Source of the DNA: Actinomycetes bacterium
GTDB lineage: Bacteria > Actinomycetota > Acidimicrobiia > Acidimicrobiales > Ilumatobacteraceae
Length of the DNA: 64,000 nt
Direction: 5' to 3'
Assembly (NCBI GenBank): GCA_029782355.1
Contig: JAKOUY010000040.1
Coordinates: 1 to 64,000, forward strand
Positions within the stretch are counted from its first letter, which is position 1. Every line of letters begins with the position of its first letter. Below, piece by piece: positions 1-9,493 of the stretch. The position numbers and the translations under genes are program-made. The notes below the pieces were generated by a model, which saw nothing but the letters and a program-made list of their open reading frames with translations, did no database searches and had not been told where the DNA came from.

Positions 1-439
1 CATCTCGATCTACATCAACAGCCCTGGCGGCGACATCTCGGCGATGTTCGCCATCTACGACACGATGCAGTTCGTCAAGAACGACATCGCCACCATCTGC
101 CTCGGCCAGGCCGCATCGGCCGCCGCCGTACTGCTGGCGGCCGGCACGAAGGGCAAGCGCCTGGCCCTGCCGCACAGCCGCATCCTCCTCCACCAGCCGT
201 ACGGCCAGGTGGGCTACGGCCAGGTCACCGACCTCGAACTGGCCGCCAAGGAGATCCTGCGCATGCGCGACCTCCTGGAGGAGATCCTGGCCAACCACAC
301 CGGCCAACCGATCGACCGGATCCACACCGACACCGACCGCGACTTCGTGATGGAAGCATCCGAGGCCCTCGCGTATGGCATCATCGACGATGTCATCTCG
401 TCGCGTGAGGCGGTGGACCGCACCGGTCCCATCCGCTGA
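1..439 (+). CDS. clpP: ATP-dependent Clp protease proteolytic subunit (5' truncated)
   Basis: Serine protease subunit that forms the degradation chamber of the ClpXP/ClpCP machine in the cytoplasm. The frame is open from base 2 and the gene start lies outside the window; about 145 of the usual ~200 residues remain. The catalytic serine sits in GQAAS (bases 104-118), the histidine in LLHQP, and the aspartate in the DTDRD segment; the order Ser-His-Asp is that of the ClpP fold. The next gene is clpX, 56 bases downstream on the same strand, which is the classical pairing of protease and unfoldase. Actinobacteria usually carry clpP1-clpP2 in tandem, so this could be the second copy; the upstream DNA would show it. 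Confidence 0.97.
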   Translation, partial: ISIYINSPGGDISAMFAIYDTMQFVKNDIATICLGQAASAAAVLLAAGTKGKRLALPHSRILLHQPYGQVGYGQVTDLELAAKEILRMRDLLEEILANHTGQPIDRIHTDTDRDFVMEASEALAYGIIDDVISSREAVDRTGPIR

Positions 440-495
440 CACCGCGGTCGCGGCGGCGTAACGAGATCACCGGAAGATCCGGAAGGGGACGTGCA

Positions 496-1776
496 GTGGC
501 GAAATTCGGCGACACCCAGGAGCTCCTGAAGTGTTCGTTCTGCGGCAAGTCGCAGAAGCAGGTGAAGAAGCTCATCGCCGGCCCGGGGGTCTACATCTGC
601 GACGAGTGCATCGATCTCTGCAACGAGATCATCGAAGAGGAGCTCACCGACACCGGTGAGCTGCGTTTCGACGAACTGCCCACGCCCCGCGAGATCCGCA
701 CCTTCCTCGACGACTACGTGGTCGGCCAGGACGAGGCCAAGAAGATCCTCTCGGTCGCCGTCTACAACCAGTACCGGCGCATCCAGTACCAGCAGTCCGC
801 CGGCGTGGGCCGGCGCGACGAGGTGGAACTGCAGAAGAGCAACATCCTGCTGCTCGGCCCCACTGGTTGCGGCAAGACCCACCTGGCCCAGACGCTGGCC
901 CGCCTGCTGAACGTGCCGTTCGCCGTGGCCGACGCCACCGCCCTCACCGAGGCCGGCTATGTGGGCGAGGACGTGGAGAACATCCTCCTGAAGCTCATCC
1001 AGGCCGCCGACTTCGACGTGAAGAAGGCCGAGACCGGCATCATCTACATCGACGAGATCGACAAGATCGCCCGCAAGAGCGAGAACCCGTCGATCACCCG
1101 CGACGTCAGCGGCGAGGGCGTCCAGCAGGCCCTGCTGAAGATCCTCGAGGGCACGGTCGCCTCGGTCCCGCCGCAGGGCGGGCGCAAGCACCCCCATCAG
1201 GAGTTCATCCAGATCGACACCACCAACGTGCTGTTCATCTGCGGTGGGGCGTTCGCCGGCCTGGAGCAGATCATCGAGCACCGCATCGGACATCGGGGCG
1301 TCGGGTTCCACGGGACGGTCCGCAGCAAGCAGGACAAGGACCCGGGCGAGCTGTTCGCCCAGGTGCTGCCCGAGGACCTGTTGAAGTTCGGGCTGATCCC
1401 CGAGTTCGTCGGCCGCCTGCCCATGTTCGGCGCCGTTCGCAGCCTGGATCGCGAGGCGCTGATCAAGATCCTCGTCGAGCCGAAGAACTCGCTGGTCAAG
1501 CAGTACCGCAAGGTGTTCGAGTTCGAGGACGTCGATCTCGAACTGACCCGCGACGCGCTGGAGGCGATCGCCGACCAGGCCCTGCTGCGGGCCACCGGCG
1601 CGCGCGGCCTGCGGGCGATCCTCGAAGAGGTGCTGCTGAACACGATGTACGAGGTGCCCGGTCGGGGCGACGTGGCCCGGGTGGTGATCGACGGCGAGAC
1701 CGTGCGGGCCAAGGCCGCGCCGGCCCTGGTGCCGCGCGAGCCGACCGCCAAGCGCCAGCGCCGCCAGGCCAGCTGA
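496..1776 (+). CDS. clpX: ATP-dependent Clp protease ATP-binding subunit ClpX
   Basis: AAA+ unfoldase that recognises tagged proteins and feeds them into ClpP. At 426 aa it is full length. The N-terminal zinc-binding domain shows C13-x2-C16 and C35-x2-C38. Walker A GPTGCGKT is at residues 121-128, followed by the GYVG pore loop, a Walker B ending in YIDEIDK, the GRKH loop, a VGF sequence in the position of the ClpP-docking IGF loop, and a GARGLR sensor-2 motif. The GTG start at 496 is preceded by the purine-rich GGAAGGGG at 481-488. It follows clpP by 56 bases and folC starts 19 bases after it, so the three may be co-transcribed. Confidence 0.98.
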   Translation: MAKFGDTQELLKCSFCGKSQKQVKKLIAGPGVYICDECIDLCNEIIEEELTDTGELRFDELPTPREIRTFLDDYVVGQDEAKKILSVAVYNQYRRIQYQQSAGVGRRDEVELQKSNILLLGPTGCGKTHLAQTLARLLNVPFAVADATALTEAGYVGEDVENILLKLIQAADFDVKKAETGIIYIDEIDKIARKSENPSITRDVSGEGVQQALLKILEGTVASVPPQGGRKHPHQEFIQIDTTNVLFICGGAFAGLEQIIEHRIGHRGVGFHGTVRSKQDKDPGELFAQVLPEDLLKFGLIPEFVGRLPMFGAVRSLDREALIKILVEPKNSLVKQYRKVFEFEDVDLELTRDALEAIADQALLRATGARGLRAILEEVLLNTMYEVPGRGDVARVVIDGETVRAKAAPALVPREPTAKRQRRQAS

Positions 1777-1795
1777 CCCCCGAACCCGCACCCGG

Positions 1796-3088
1796 ATGGA
1801 GATCGCTGCCGCGCTCGCGTACCTCGACGAGCACTCCAACTACGAGAACACCGGCCGGCTGACCTCGCCGTCGCTGACCCGGATCGAGGGGCTGCTCGAC
1901 GTCGCCGGCCAGCCACAGCACGCCGCGCCGGTCATCCATGTCACCGGGACGAACGGCAAGGGCTCGACCACCCAGATCATCACCCGCCTGCTCATGGCCC
2001 GGGGGCTGACCGTGGGCACCTACGGCAGTCCCCATCTGGAGCGGATCAACGAGCGGATCACGCGCAACGCCGAACCGATCGGCGACGAGGACTTCGCCGA
2101 GCAGATCGCCGCCGTCGCCGACCTGGAGGCGATCACCGGCATCCGCCCGACGTACTTCGAGGCGGTGACCGCCGCGGCGTTCCGCTGGTTCGCCGACGTC
2201 GCCGTCGACGTGATGGTCATCGAGGTCGGGCTGCTCGGGCGATGGGATGCCACCAACGTGGTCGACGCCCAGGTGGCGGTGATCACCAACATCGAGATGG
2301 ACCACAACGAGTTGGCCGGACCGACCAAGGCGGACGTCGCCCGGGAGAAGGCCGGGATCATCAAGGCGGGGAGCGCCGTCGTGGTGGGGGAGACCGACCC
2401 GGACCTGGTGGCCATCTTCCGCAGCGCCGGCGGGGCCAGCGAGCTGGTCCGCGGCCTGGACTTCGACGTCGCCGACAACCAGCTGGCCCTCGGTGGTCGC
2501 CAGCTCGACCTGCGCACGCCGACCAGCATCTACCACGACCTGTTCCTGCCGCTGCACGGCCGGCATCAGGGCGACAACGCCGCGGTGGCGTTGACCGCCG
2601 TGGAGGCGTTCTTCGCCGCGCCGCTGAGCCGCCAGGTGATCGACGAGGCCTTCGCCGCGGTCACCATGCCCGGGCGATTCGAGGTCCTCGGCCACCAGCC
2701 GCTGGTGATCGTCGACGGGGCACACAACCCGGCCGGGGCCGACAGCTGCGCCGAGGTCTTCTTCGACGACTTCGACCCGGCCGGCCGACGGATCCTCGTC
2801 GTCGGCGGGCTGACCAGCCGGGACCCGGTGGAGATGCTCTCGGCACTGCGCGCCGACGAGTTCGACGTGGTGGTCACCTGCACCGCCCCGACGCCGCGCG
2901 GTCGCCCGTCGGCCGAGATGGCCGCCGCGGCGCACGCCGTCGGTGCCGGCCAGGTGATCGACGGCGGCTCGGTCGAGCGGGCCTGCGACCGCGCCGTGGC
3001 ACTGGCCGGAACCGACGACGCCGTGCTGGTCACCGGGTCCTTGTACGTCGTCGGCGCGGCCCGCCCGTACCTCCGCCGGGTGCTCTGA
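1796..3088 (+). CDS. folC: Bifunctional folylpolyglutamate synthase / dihydrofolate synthase
   Basis: Mur-ligase family enzyme that adds glutamate to dihydropteroate and to folates, retaining them in the cell. The 430-aa protein has the ATP-binding P-loop GTNGKGST at residues 51-58 and the family motif VDGAHNPAG in the C-terminal ligase domain. The length is normal for the family. It begins with ATG 19 bases after clpX and is followed within about 10 bases by a methyltransferase gene. No second folC is seen here, so it probably has both activities, as is common (inference). Confidence 0.95.
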   Translation: MEIAAALAYLDEHSNYENTGRLTSPSLTRIEGLLDVAGQPQHAAPVIHVTGTNGKGSTTQIITRLLMARGLTVGTYGSPHLERINERITRNAEPIGDEDFAEQIAAVADLEAITGIRPTYFEAVTAAAFRWFADVAVDVMVIEVGLLGRWDATNVVDAQVAVITNIEMDHNELAGPTKADVAREKAGIIKAGSAVVVGETDPDLVAIFRSAGGASELVRGLDFDVADNQLALGGRQLDLRTPTSIYHDLFLPLHGRHQGDNAAVALTAVEAFFAAPLSRQVIDEAFAAVTMPGRFEVLGHQPLVIVDGAHNPAGADSCAEVFFDDFDPAGRRILVVGGLTSRDPVEMLSALRADEFDVVVTCTAPTPRGRPSAEMAAAAHAVGAGQVIDGGSVERACDRAVALAGTDDAVLVTGSLYVVGAARPYLRRVL

Positions 3089-3098
3089 CGGGGGCGTG

Positions 3099-3956
3099 AT
3101 GGGTGGCGCAGTGCGGAACCTCCGGCGGCGGGTCCTGCAGCTGCCGGCTGCCAGCGCCCTGCAGAAGCGGTGGCTGCGGCACCGGATCGACGCCATGCCG
3201 CTCGGAGACGACGCACCGATCGACGTCGAGCTGCGCCTGCTGCGCACCCTCGACCTGGACGGTGCGGTGCTCGACGTCGGGGCCAACACCGGGCAGTACT
3301 CGGTGGCGCTGGAGGACGTGGTCCGGGCCGACCGGCTGTACCTGTTCGAGCCGGTGCCGCACCTCGCCGCGATGCTGCGCCGCCGGTTCCGCCGGTCCCA
3401 CGTGGTCGAGGTGGCCCTGTCGGGGGCGCCGGGCCGGGCCACGCTGCGGGTCCCGTACATCGACGGACGCCCGGTGCACACCCGGGCCACGCTCAACCGC
3501 CACGTGGAGACCCACCAGACCGGCGCCGACGAGGTGACCGTCCGCCTCGACACACTCGACCGTCAGGTCGCCGCACTGGGCATCGGCCCGATCGCCCTGA
3601 TCAAGATCGACGTGGAGGGTCACGAGCTCGACGTCATCGCCGGGGCGGTCGCCACGCTGGCCAGCCAGTCGCCGCTGCTGCTCGTGGAGATCGAGGCTCG
3701 TCACCACGCCTTCCCGATCGCCGAGGTCTTCGCCCGTCTGGAGGGACTGGGGTACGAGGGGTGGGTGGTGGATCCGGCGGGACGTCGAGTGATCGGCACG
3801 GCGGACTTCTCCGCCGACGCCCACCAGCGCCTCGAGGACCTCGAGGCCCGGCGGTTCAGCCGCTACCTGAACAACTTCTTCTTCGTCCCCGCCGGCGATC
3901 CTCACCGCGTGGTCGAGGCGTTGACCGCCGTGCTGGCCGCCGGAGCCGAGCGGTAG
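3099..3956 (+). CDS. FkbM family methyltransferase
   Basis: SAM-dependent methyltransferase of the FkbM family, whose members mostly O-methylate sugars or secondary metabolites. The SAM-binding motif VLDVGANTGQYS lies near residue 58 and the family motif IKIDVEGHE about two thirds along. The 285-aa length fits. There is an in-frame GTG directly before the chosen ATG (3096) and another GTG at 3111, so the exact start is open. The substrate cannot be predicted from sequence. It sits between folC and ndk, which gives no functional clue; its TAG stop is part of the probable -10 box of ndk. Confidence 0.88.
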   Translation: MGGAVRNLRRRVLQLPAASALQKRWLRHRIDAMPLGDDAPIDVELRLLRTLDLDGAVLDVGANTGQYSVALEDVVRADRLYLFEPVPHLAAMLRRRFRRSHVVEVALSGAPGRATLRVPYIDGRPVHTRATLNRHVETHQTGADEVTVRLDTLDRQVAALGIGPIALIKIDVEGHELDVIAGAVATLASQSPLLLVEIEARHHAFPIAEVFARLEGLGYEGWVVDPAGRRVIGTADFSADAHQRLEDLEARRFSRYLNNFFFVPAGDPHRVVEALTAVLAAGAER

Positions 3957-3959
3957 CCT
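3954..3959 (+). promoter_or_regulatory. Probable -10 box (TAGCCT) of ndk, leaderless
   Basis: TAGCCT ends 8 nt before the ndk ATG, and its first three bases are the stop codon of the methyltransferase. The spacing would place the transcription start at or next to the ATG. No Shine-Dalgarno sequence precedes the gene. The -35 region is weak. Confidence 0.5.
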
Positions 3960-3967
3960 GCGACGCC

Positions 3968-4378
3968 ATGTCTGATCGCACCCTGGTCCTGTTGAAGCCC
4001 GACGCCGTGGAGCGCAAGCTGATCGGCGAGGTGATCCGCCGGTTCGAGGCCAAGAACCTCACCATCGTGGCGATGGACCTGCGCCAGCTGGACGAGGCCA
4101 CCCTGGCCAAGCACTACGAGGAGCACGTCGGCAAGCCGTTCTACGCCGATCTGGTCGAGTTCATGAGCCGCGGTCCGGTCGTGGCCCTGGTGATCGAGGG
4201 CCCGGAGGACACCTGGGAGGTGGTCCGCAGCCTGATGGGGGCGACCAACCCGCGCAAGGCCGCGCCGGGCACGATTCGTGGTGATCTGGGCATCCTGTTC
4301 ACCGAGAATCTCGTCCACGGCAGTGACTCGCTGGCCTCCGCCGAGCGGGAGATCGGCATCTTCTTCCCGAACCTGTAA
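3968..4378 (+). CDS. ndk: Nucleoside diphosphate kinase
   Basis: Transfers the gamma phosphate between nucleoside di- and triphosphates via a phosphohistidine, balancing NTP and dNTP pools in the cytoplasm. The 136-aa protein is full length, begins MSDRTLVLLKPDAV and has the active-site histidine H117 in NLVHGSDS. The start codon is ATG at 3968; no ribosome binding site is visible, but a TAGCCT hexamer ends 8 nt upstream. The same placement before the mre genes is common in actinobacterial relatives (family knowledge). Confidence 0.97.
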   Translation: MSDRTLVLLKPDAVERKLIGEVIRRFEAKNLTIVAMDLRQLDEATLAKHYEEHVGKPFYADLVEFMSRGPVVALVIEGPEDTWEVVRSLMGATNPRKAAPGTIRGDLGILFTENLVHGSDSLASAEREIGIFFPNL

Positions 4379-4394
4379 CAATCTGGCGCAGGGC

Positions 4395-4400
4395 TACACT
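4395..4400 (+). promoter_or_regulatory. Probable -10 box (TACACT) of mreB, leaderless
   Basis: TACACT lies in the 29-bp gap between ndk and mreB and ends 7 nt before the mreB ATG, the geometry of a leaderless promoter. No Shine-Dalgarno sequence is present. It would drive the mreBCD-mrdA-rodA run. Confidence 0.55.
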
Positions 4401-4407
4401 CGATCCG

Positions 4408-5442
4408 ATGGCGCGCACGAACCCGTTGGCTCTCGGTCGCGACCTGGCGATCGACCTGGGGACGGCGAACACCCTGATCTACGCCCGCGGTCAGGGTGTG
4501 GTGCTCAACGAGCCGTCCGTGGTGGCCATCGACATCACCGACGGGCGACCGGTGGCGGTGGGGCTGGAAGCCAAGCGGATGATGGGCCGCACGCCCGGGC
4601 GGATCAAGACCATCCGGCCGCTGAAGGACGGGGTCATCGCCGACTTCGAGGTCTGCGAGAAGATGCTGCGCTTCTTCATCCAGAAGGTCCACGCCAGCCG
4701 GTGGAGCAAGCCGCGAATGGTGATCTGCGTGCCATCGGGCATCACCGGCGTCGAGCAGCGGGCCGTGCAGGACGCCGCCGAGTACGCCGGGGCGCGCAAG
4801 CCGGTGCACATCATCGAAGAACCGATGGCCGCGGCCATCGGCAGCGACATGCCGGTCCACGAACCCAGCGGGAACATGATCGTCGACATCGGCGGGGGGA
4901 CCACCGAGGTGGCCGTGATCAGCCTCGGCGGCATCGTCACCGCCCAGTCGGTGCGCGTCGCCGGCGACGAGCTCGACGAAGCCATCACCCAGTACGTCAA
5001 GAAGGAGTTCTCCTTGGCGATCGGCGATCGCACCGCCGAGGAGATCAAGATCCACATGGGCTCGGCCTGGCCGCTCGACGAGGAGCTGACCGCCGACGTC
5101 CGCGGCCGCGACCTGATCAGCGGCCTGCCGCGCACCGTGCCGCTGACCACCGAGCAGGTCCGCGAGGCCCTGGCCGAGCCGGTCTCGGCCATCGTCGACT
5201 CGGTGAAGACCACCCTGGACAAGACCCCGCCGGAGCTGGCGGCCGACATCATGCACCAGGGGATCATGCTGACGGGCGGCGGGGCGTTGCTGGCCGGTCT
5301 GGAACGGCGCATGGGGCACGAGACGGGCATGCCCATCAACGTCGCTCCCGAGCCGCTGCTCAGCGTGGTCATCGGGTCGGGTCGGGCGCTGGAGAACATC
5401 GACGCGATGCGCGGGCTGATGTCGCTCGGCGGCGACGACTGA
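4408..5442 (+). CDS. mreB: Rod shape-determining protein MreB
   Basis: Bacterial actin that forms membrane-associated filaments and positions the lateral-wall synthesis machinery. The 344-aa protein shows the actin-fold nucleotide motifs in order: phosphate 1 DLGTANTLIY near residue 17, phosphate 2 DIGGGTTEVAV near residue 158, and the adenosine motif LTGGGALLAGL near residue 290. It heads a plus-strand run mreB-mreC-mreD-mrdA-rodA, the complete elongasome core, spaced by only a few to about 58 bases. Rod elongation through MreB is not universal in Actinomycetota, so a full set implies an MreB-dependent cell shape. Confidence 0.98.
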   Translation: MARTNPLALGRDLAIDLGTANTLIYARGQGVVLNEPSVVAIDITDGRPVAVGLEAKRMMGRTPGRIKTIRPLKDGVIADFEVCEKMLRFFIQKVHASRWSKPRMVICVPSGITGVEQRAVQDAAEYAGARKPVHIIEEPMAAAIGSDMPVHEPSGNMIVDIGGGTTEVAVISLGGIVTAQSVRVAGDELDEAITQYVKKEFSLAIGDRTAEEIKIHMGSAWPLDEELTADVRGRDLISGLPRTVPLTTEQVREALAEPVSAIVDSVKTTLDKTPPELAADIMHQGIMLTGGGALLAGLERRMGHETGMPINVAPEPLLSVVIGSGRALENIDAMRGLMSLGGDD

Positions 5443-5457
5443 CCGTGGCGTGAGCCG

Positions 5458-6621
5458 ATGCTCTCCTCCTTCAGCCGTCGCCGGATCGCCATACTGCTCG
5501 CCCTCACCTGCCTGCTGCTGATCACCCTCGACCGCAACGACAACGCCCAGATCTCCAAGGTCCGCCGGGCGTTCGCCGTGCTGCTGCACCCGTTCGAGAC
5601 CGCTGCCCGGGTCGTCGCCCGTCCGGTCGAGCGGCTGTGGGACGGCGTGGTCCACGCCGACGACCTGCGCCGGCAGAACGCCGAGCTGCGCGACCAGATC
5701 GGCTACCAGCGCGGGGCGACGGTGGAGGCCGTCGCCGCCGAGCTGCGCTGGCAGGAGCTCGAGCGCCTGTCCGGTCTCAGCCTGCCGAACAAGTACCGGG
5801 TCCGCCTGGCCGAGGTCATCGGCGATGCCCCGACCAACTTCCAGAACACCGTCGAGATCAACCTGGGCGCCAACGGCGGTCTGCAACCGGGGATGATGGT
5901 CATGACCGTCGAGGGCCTGGTCGGGCGGATCCGCACCGTCAAGGAGACCACCAGCATCGTCCTGCTGGTCACCGACCCGGACTTCGCCGTCGGTGCCCAG
6001 GCGCTGATGCGCTCGGCCACCCAGCCGGGCCCGGCGCTCGACACCCTCCCGCCGCCGGGGACCGGTGTGCCCGGCAGCGGTCCGGTCGGGACCGGAACAC
6101 CCGGCACGGGAACGCCCGGGTCCGGGGCCGGCGCACCGGGCACGATCACCTCCACTCCTGGCACCTCGCTCGATACGCCATCGCCGGGCACGTTGGTCAC
6201 GATGAACAGCGATCCGCCCGTGCCGGGCAGTGGAGTCGCAGCCGTGCCGCCCGTGGTCCCGGCCACCGCCGTGCCACCAGGCGGGACCGCCCCGCTGACC
6301 ACCGACGCGCCCGGCGGTCCCGAGGTGGTCCGCGAGACCGGCTCGATCCGCGGTCAGACCCTGGGCAAGCCGCTGCGCCTGTCGTTCATCGACGACACGG
6401 CCACGTCGCGGATCCTGCGCGTCGGCGCCCTGGTGCAGACCTCCGGTGGGGCGTCCAGCCTGGCGCCGCCGAACCTGCTGATCGGTACGGTCAGCCGGGT
6501 CCAGCGGGAGACCGGCGGCGGACCGCCGATCATCGAGGTCACCCCGTCGGCCAAGCTGACCCAGCTGCGCTTCGTGGCGGTGGTCCTCTACGTCCCCAAC
6601 CCCGCCGCGCTCGGGACGTGA
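5458..6621 (+). CDS. mreC: Rod shape-determining protein MreC with a Pro/Gly/Thr-rich insertion
   Basis: Periplasm-facing scaffold of the elongasome linking MreB to PBP2. A single N-terminal membrane helix (about residues 8-23) is followed by a likely coiled coil and the first beta-barrel lobe ending near FAVGAQAL. Then comes an insertion of roughly 110 residues (bases about 6025-6345) built of Pro, Gly, Thr, Ser and Val with repeated TGTPG-like units. The second lobe resumes at GQTLGKPLRLSFID and ends with VVLYVPNP. Most MreC proteins lack such an insert between the lobes. The protein is 387 aa, longer than typical because of it. Gene order and spacing put it in the mre operon. Confidence 0.95.
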   Translation: MLSSFSRRRIAILLALTCLLLITLDRNDNAQISKVRRAFAVLLHPFETAARVVARPVERLWDGVVHADDLRRQNAELRDQIGYQRGATVEAVAAELRWQELERLSGLSLPNKYRVRLAEVIGDAPTNFQNTVEINLGANGGLQPGMMVMTVEGLVGRIRTVKETTSIVLLVTDPDFAVGAQALMRSATQPGPALDTLPPPGTGVPGSGPVGTGTPGTGTPGSGAGAPGTITSTPGTSLDTPSPGTLVTMNSDPPVPGSGVAAVPPVVPATAVPPGGTAPLTTDAPGGPEVVRETGSIRGQTLGKPLRLSFIDDTATSRILRVGALVQTSGGASSLAPPNLLIGTVSRVQRETGGGPPIIEVTPSAKLTQLRFVAVVLYVPNPAALGT

Positions 6622-6624
6622 TCG

Positions 6625-7149
6625 GTGCGCCACTTCGTCCAGGGGCCGATCCCCCGGCTGGTGGCCTTCGGGCTGATCCTGCTCGGGGTGCAGAACACGG
6701 TGTGCGCCGCCCACCCGCTGTTCGGGGTGCGCATCCAGCTGCCGCTGGCGTTCGTGGTCGCCGCCGGGGCGGCCAGCACCGCCGAGCGGGGAGCGTTGGC
6801 CGGATTCGTCCTCGGGATGATGTACGACCTGAGCAGCGGCCAGCCGCTCGGGCAGACGGCGCTGGCCTACGGCCTCGGTGGCTTCGTGGCCGGCTACCTG
6901 TCGGTGGTCCGCCCGGTGCCGCGCTGGTGGATGATCGCCGGGTTCGCCGCCCTGGGAGCCGTGGCCGGCGAGGGCTCGGTGCCGGTGCTGATGCTCGTGA
7001 CCGGTCAGGAGGGCTGGCTGGGCCTGCGGATGGTCAAGGTCCTGGTGGTCGTGGCCGCCGGTTGCCTGGCCCTGCTGGCTCCACTGTTCACCCCGGCACG
7101 CTGGGCGGCCGGCCTGCGCCGGCCGAAGTGGCGGGTGATGCCGGAGTGA
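6625..7149 (+). CDS. mreD: Rod shape-determining protein MreD
   Basis: Small integral membrane protein of the elongasome. The 174-aa product is almost entirely hydrophobic with about five predicted membrane segments and a MreD-like PLFGVRIQLPLAFV start, and lies between mreC and mrdA. The GTG start at 6625 follows the mreC stop by 3 bases, suggesting translational coupling. Sequence conservation in this family is low, so the call rests on position, size and hydrophobic pattern. Confidence 0.9.
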   Translation: MRHFVQGPIPRLVAFGLILLGVQNTVCAAHPLFGVRIQLPLAFVVAAGAASTAERGALAGFVLGMMYDLSSGQPLGQTALAYGLGGFVAGYLSVVRPVPRWWMIAGFAALGAVAGEGSVPVLMLVTGQEGWLGLRMVKVLVVVAAGCLALLAPLFTPARWAAGLRRPKWRVMPE

Positions 7150-7207
7150 GCGGCACGGCTGGCAGGATGGATCGACGTCACCGCGGGCGAGTGGGAGCAC
7201 GGTAGGC

Positions 7208-9475
7208 ATGGCCATCGACGGGCGCACGACACGGTTGAGCATTCTGGTCACCGTCTCCTTCGTCCTGCTCGGGCTGATCGGGACCAGGCTGTGGTTCCTG
7301 CAGGGCCTCGAGCAGGCCAAGTACGCCGCCAAGGTCGACTCCTCGCACACCAAGACCGAGCGGCTGGCTCCGGAGCGGGGGCGGATCTTCGACGCCAAGG
7401 GCCGGGTGCTGGCCGACAACCGCCACACCCGGACGCTGACCGTCGACTGGGGCGTCCTGCGCCGCAAGGTCAACCGGGACACGCTGTTCAAGCGCCTGGC
7501 CCCGGTCTTCGGTGTCACCGAGATGTCCCTCCAGCAGCGCTACGAGCCGTGCTACGGGCGCCCGGCGGTGCCGAAGTGCACGACGCAGAGCCCGTACTCC
7601 CGCCTGGTCCCGCTGCCGCTGATCGAGAACGTCAGCGAGGAGCGGATCAACTACGTCCTCGAACGCAAGGAGGACTTCCCGGGTGTCGACGTCCGCCAGG
7701 ACTGGGGTCGGGTGTACTACTTCGCCCCGACCGCCAGCCACATCGTCGGCTTCATGGGGGCGATCACCAAGGTGACCGCCAAGGCCTACGCGGCCAAGGG
7801 CTACAGCCCCGACGAGCGGGTCGGCCAGTTCGGCGCCGAGCTGTCCCTCGAGGAGGTCCTGCGCGGCACGCCCGGCTCGCGCACCGTGCAGGTCGACGCC
7901 CTCGGCAACGTCGTCAAGGTGATCGAGGAGGTTCCCGCAGTTGCCGGCAACGACGTCCAGCTGACCATCGACATGCAGCTCCAGCAGTACGCCGAGCAGG
8001 CCCTGGACACCGAGCTGCGCATCCGCCGCAACCTGCCGTACACCGGTGATCGCAGCGGGGCGCCGCCCAACCCGTACGACAAGAAGACCGGTCACCGGAC
8101 CTACACCTACAAGGGCATCGACGGGCGGACCTACGACTACCCGCCGTACGTGTCGTTCGCCGCCCCGGCCGGGGCGGTGGTCGTGCAGAACTACACCAAC
8201 GGCCAGATCGTGGCCATGGCCAGCTACCCGACCTTCGACGCCCGGTGGTTCAACGGTGGGGTCTCGCCGGAGAAGCTGGCCCAGATCTTCCCGACCAAAG
8301 ACCCCAAGACGGGGGGCAAGCTCAACCCGGACAAGTCGACCCTGGTCAACCGGGCGGTCCAGGGCAACTACAACCTGGGCTCGTCGATCAAGCCGTTCGT
8401 CGCCTGGTCGGCGCTGGACATCGGTCTGATCACCGCATCCACCTGGTACAACGACACGGGCACCTACAAGCTGCGCACGGCCGACGTGACCGCCTGCGAG
8501 CAGGGCGCCAAGTGCGAGTTCAAGAACGCCACCAGCAGGGCGACGCACAAGCCCACCGTGTACGGCCCGCTGCGGGTCAACGACGCCCTGGCAGTGAGCT
8601 CGGACGCGTTCTTCTACAACCTCGGTGAGGACTTCTACAACCTCAACCCGGAGCACACCCTGCTCAAGCAGCAGCTCCAGCACTTCGGGTTCGGCAACAA
8701 GACCGGCATCGAGCTGCCGTTCGAGTGGCAGGGGCGGATCCCCGACAACCAGATCAAGAAGGACCTCGTCGCCCGTGGGGTGCTGGGCAAGAACGAGGTT
8801 CCCCGCCTGGTGGTGGGTGACAACGTCCAGGTGGCCATCGGCCAGGGCCTGATGGCCGCCACGCCGCTGCAGCTGGCCAACGCCTACGCCACCCTGGGCA
8901 ACGCCGGCAAGCGGATGAAGCCCACCCTGGTCATGCGCATCTTCGCCCCCGGGGTGCCGGACAAGGCGGCCGCGGTGGCCGACCTGGGCCGCGGCCACGT
9001 GGTCTTCGACAACACCCGCGGCACCGTGGCCGAGACGCTGAACATGCCGCCGGACGTCTACGACCCGATCATGAACGGCACCCACCGGGTGATCTACGGG
9101 CCCGGCGCCAACGGGCACGCCACCACCGGCGAGACGCTGTTCAAGGGGTTCCGCGTCGGCGGCCTGCACGGCAAGACCGGCACCGTGCAGGGCGCGGCCA
9201 GCCTGCCGTGGAACGACTCCTCGGCCTTCGGCTCGTTCGTCTCCGATCCCAAGCACCCCTACGCCGTGGTGGCCTTCCTGGAGAAGTCGGGCTACGGCGC
9301 GGCGGCCGCCGCTCCGGTGGTCAAGTGCATGTACGCGGCCATCTTCGGGCTCACCGGCATGTCCTCGGTGCAGATCAGCAACCCGCTCGACGTCACCTCC
9401 GACGTCCCGGCCCCCCAGCGGGCTCTGCCCAACGCCACCTGCCTGCGCCCCGGTGCGCTGACCGTGCGTGACTGA
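7208..9475 (+). CDS. mrdA: Penicillin-binding protein 2 (peptidoglycan transpeptidase)
   Basis: Class B penicillin-binding protein that crosslinks new lateral peptidoglycan. At 755 aa it has an N-terminal membrane anchor (about residues 14-32), a dimerisation domain with the conserved ERGRIFD segment, and the transpeptidase domain. Its three active-site motifs are visible: S392-S-I-K395, S464-S-D, and K656-T-G-T. The SxN motif reads SSD rather than SxN. Partner RodA is encoded 18 bases downstream and MreD upstream. Transpeptidase inserts around residues 275-300 and 360-380 make it longer than the proteobacterial enzyme. Confidence 0.96.
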   Translation: MAIDGRTTRLSILVTVSFVLLGLIGTRLWFLQGLEQAKYAAKVDSSHTKTERLAPERGRIFDAKGRVLADNRHTRTLTVDWGVLRRKVNRDTLFKRLAPVFGVTEMSLQQRYEPCYGRPAVPKCTTQSPYSRLVPLPLIENVSEERINYVLERKEDFPGVDVRQDWGRVYYFAPTASHIVGFMGAITKVTAKAYAAKGYSPDERVGQFGAELSLEEVLRGTPGSRTVQVDALGNVVKVIEEVPAVAGNDVQLTIDMQLQQYAEQALDTELRIRRNLPYTGDRSGAPPNPYDKKTGHRTYTYKGIDGRTYDYPPYVSFAAPAGAVVVQNYTNGQIVAMASYPTFDARWFNGGVSPEKLAQIFPTKDPKTGGKLNPDKSTLVNRAVQGNYNLGSSIKPFVAWSALDIGLITASTWYNDTGTYKLRTADVTACEQGAKCEFKNATSRATHKPTVYGPLRVNDALAVSSDAFFYNLGEDFYNLNPEHTLLKQQLQHFGFGNKTGIELPFEWQGRIPDNQIKKDLVARGVLGKNEVPRLVVGDNVQVAIGQGLMAATPLQLANAYATLGNAGKRMKPTLVMRIFAPGVPDKAAAVADLGRGHVVFDNTRGTVAETLNMPPDVYDPIMNGTHRVIYGPGANGHATTGETLFKGFRVGGLHGKTGTVQGAASLPWNDSSAFGSFVSDPKHPYAVVAFLEKSGYGAAAAAPVVKCMYAAIFGLTGMSSVQISNPLDVTSDVPAPQRALPNATCLRPGALTVRD

Positions 9476-9493
9476 GGGCTGGGGATCGACGTC

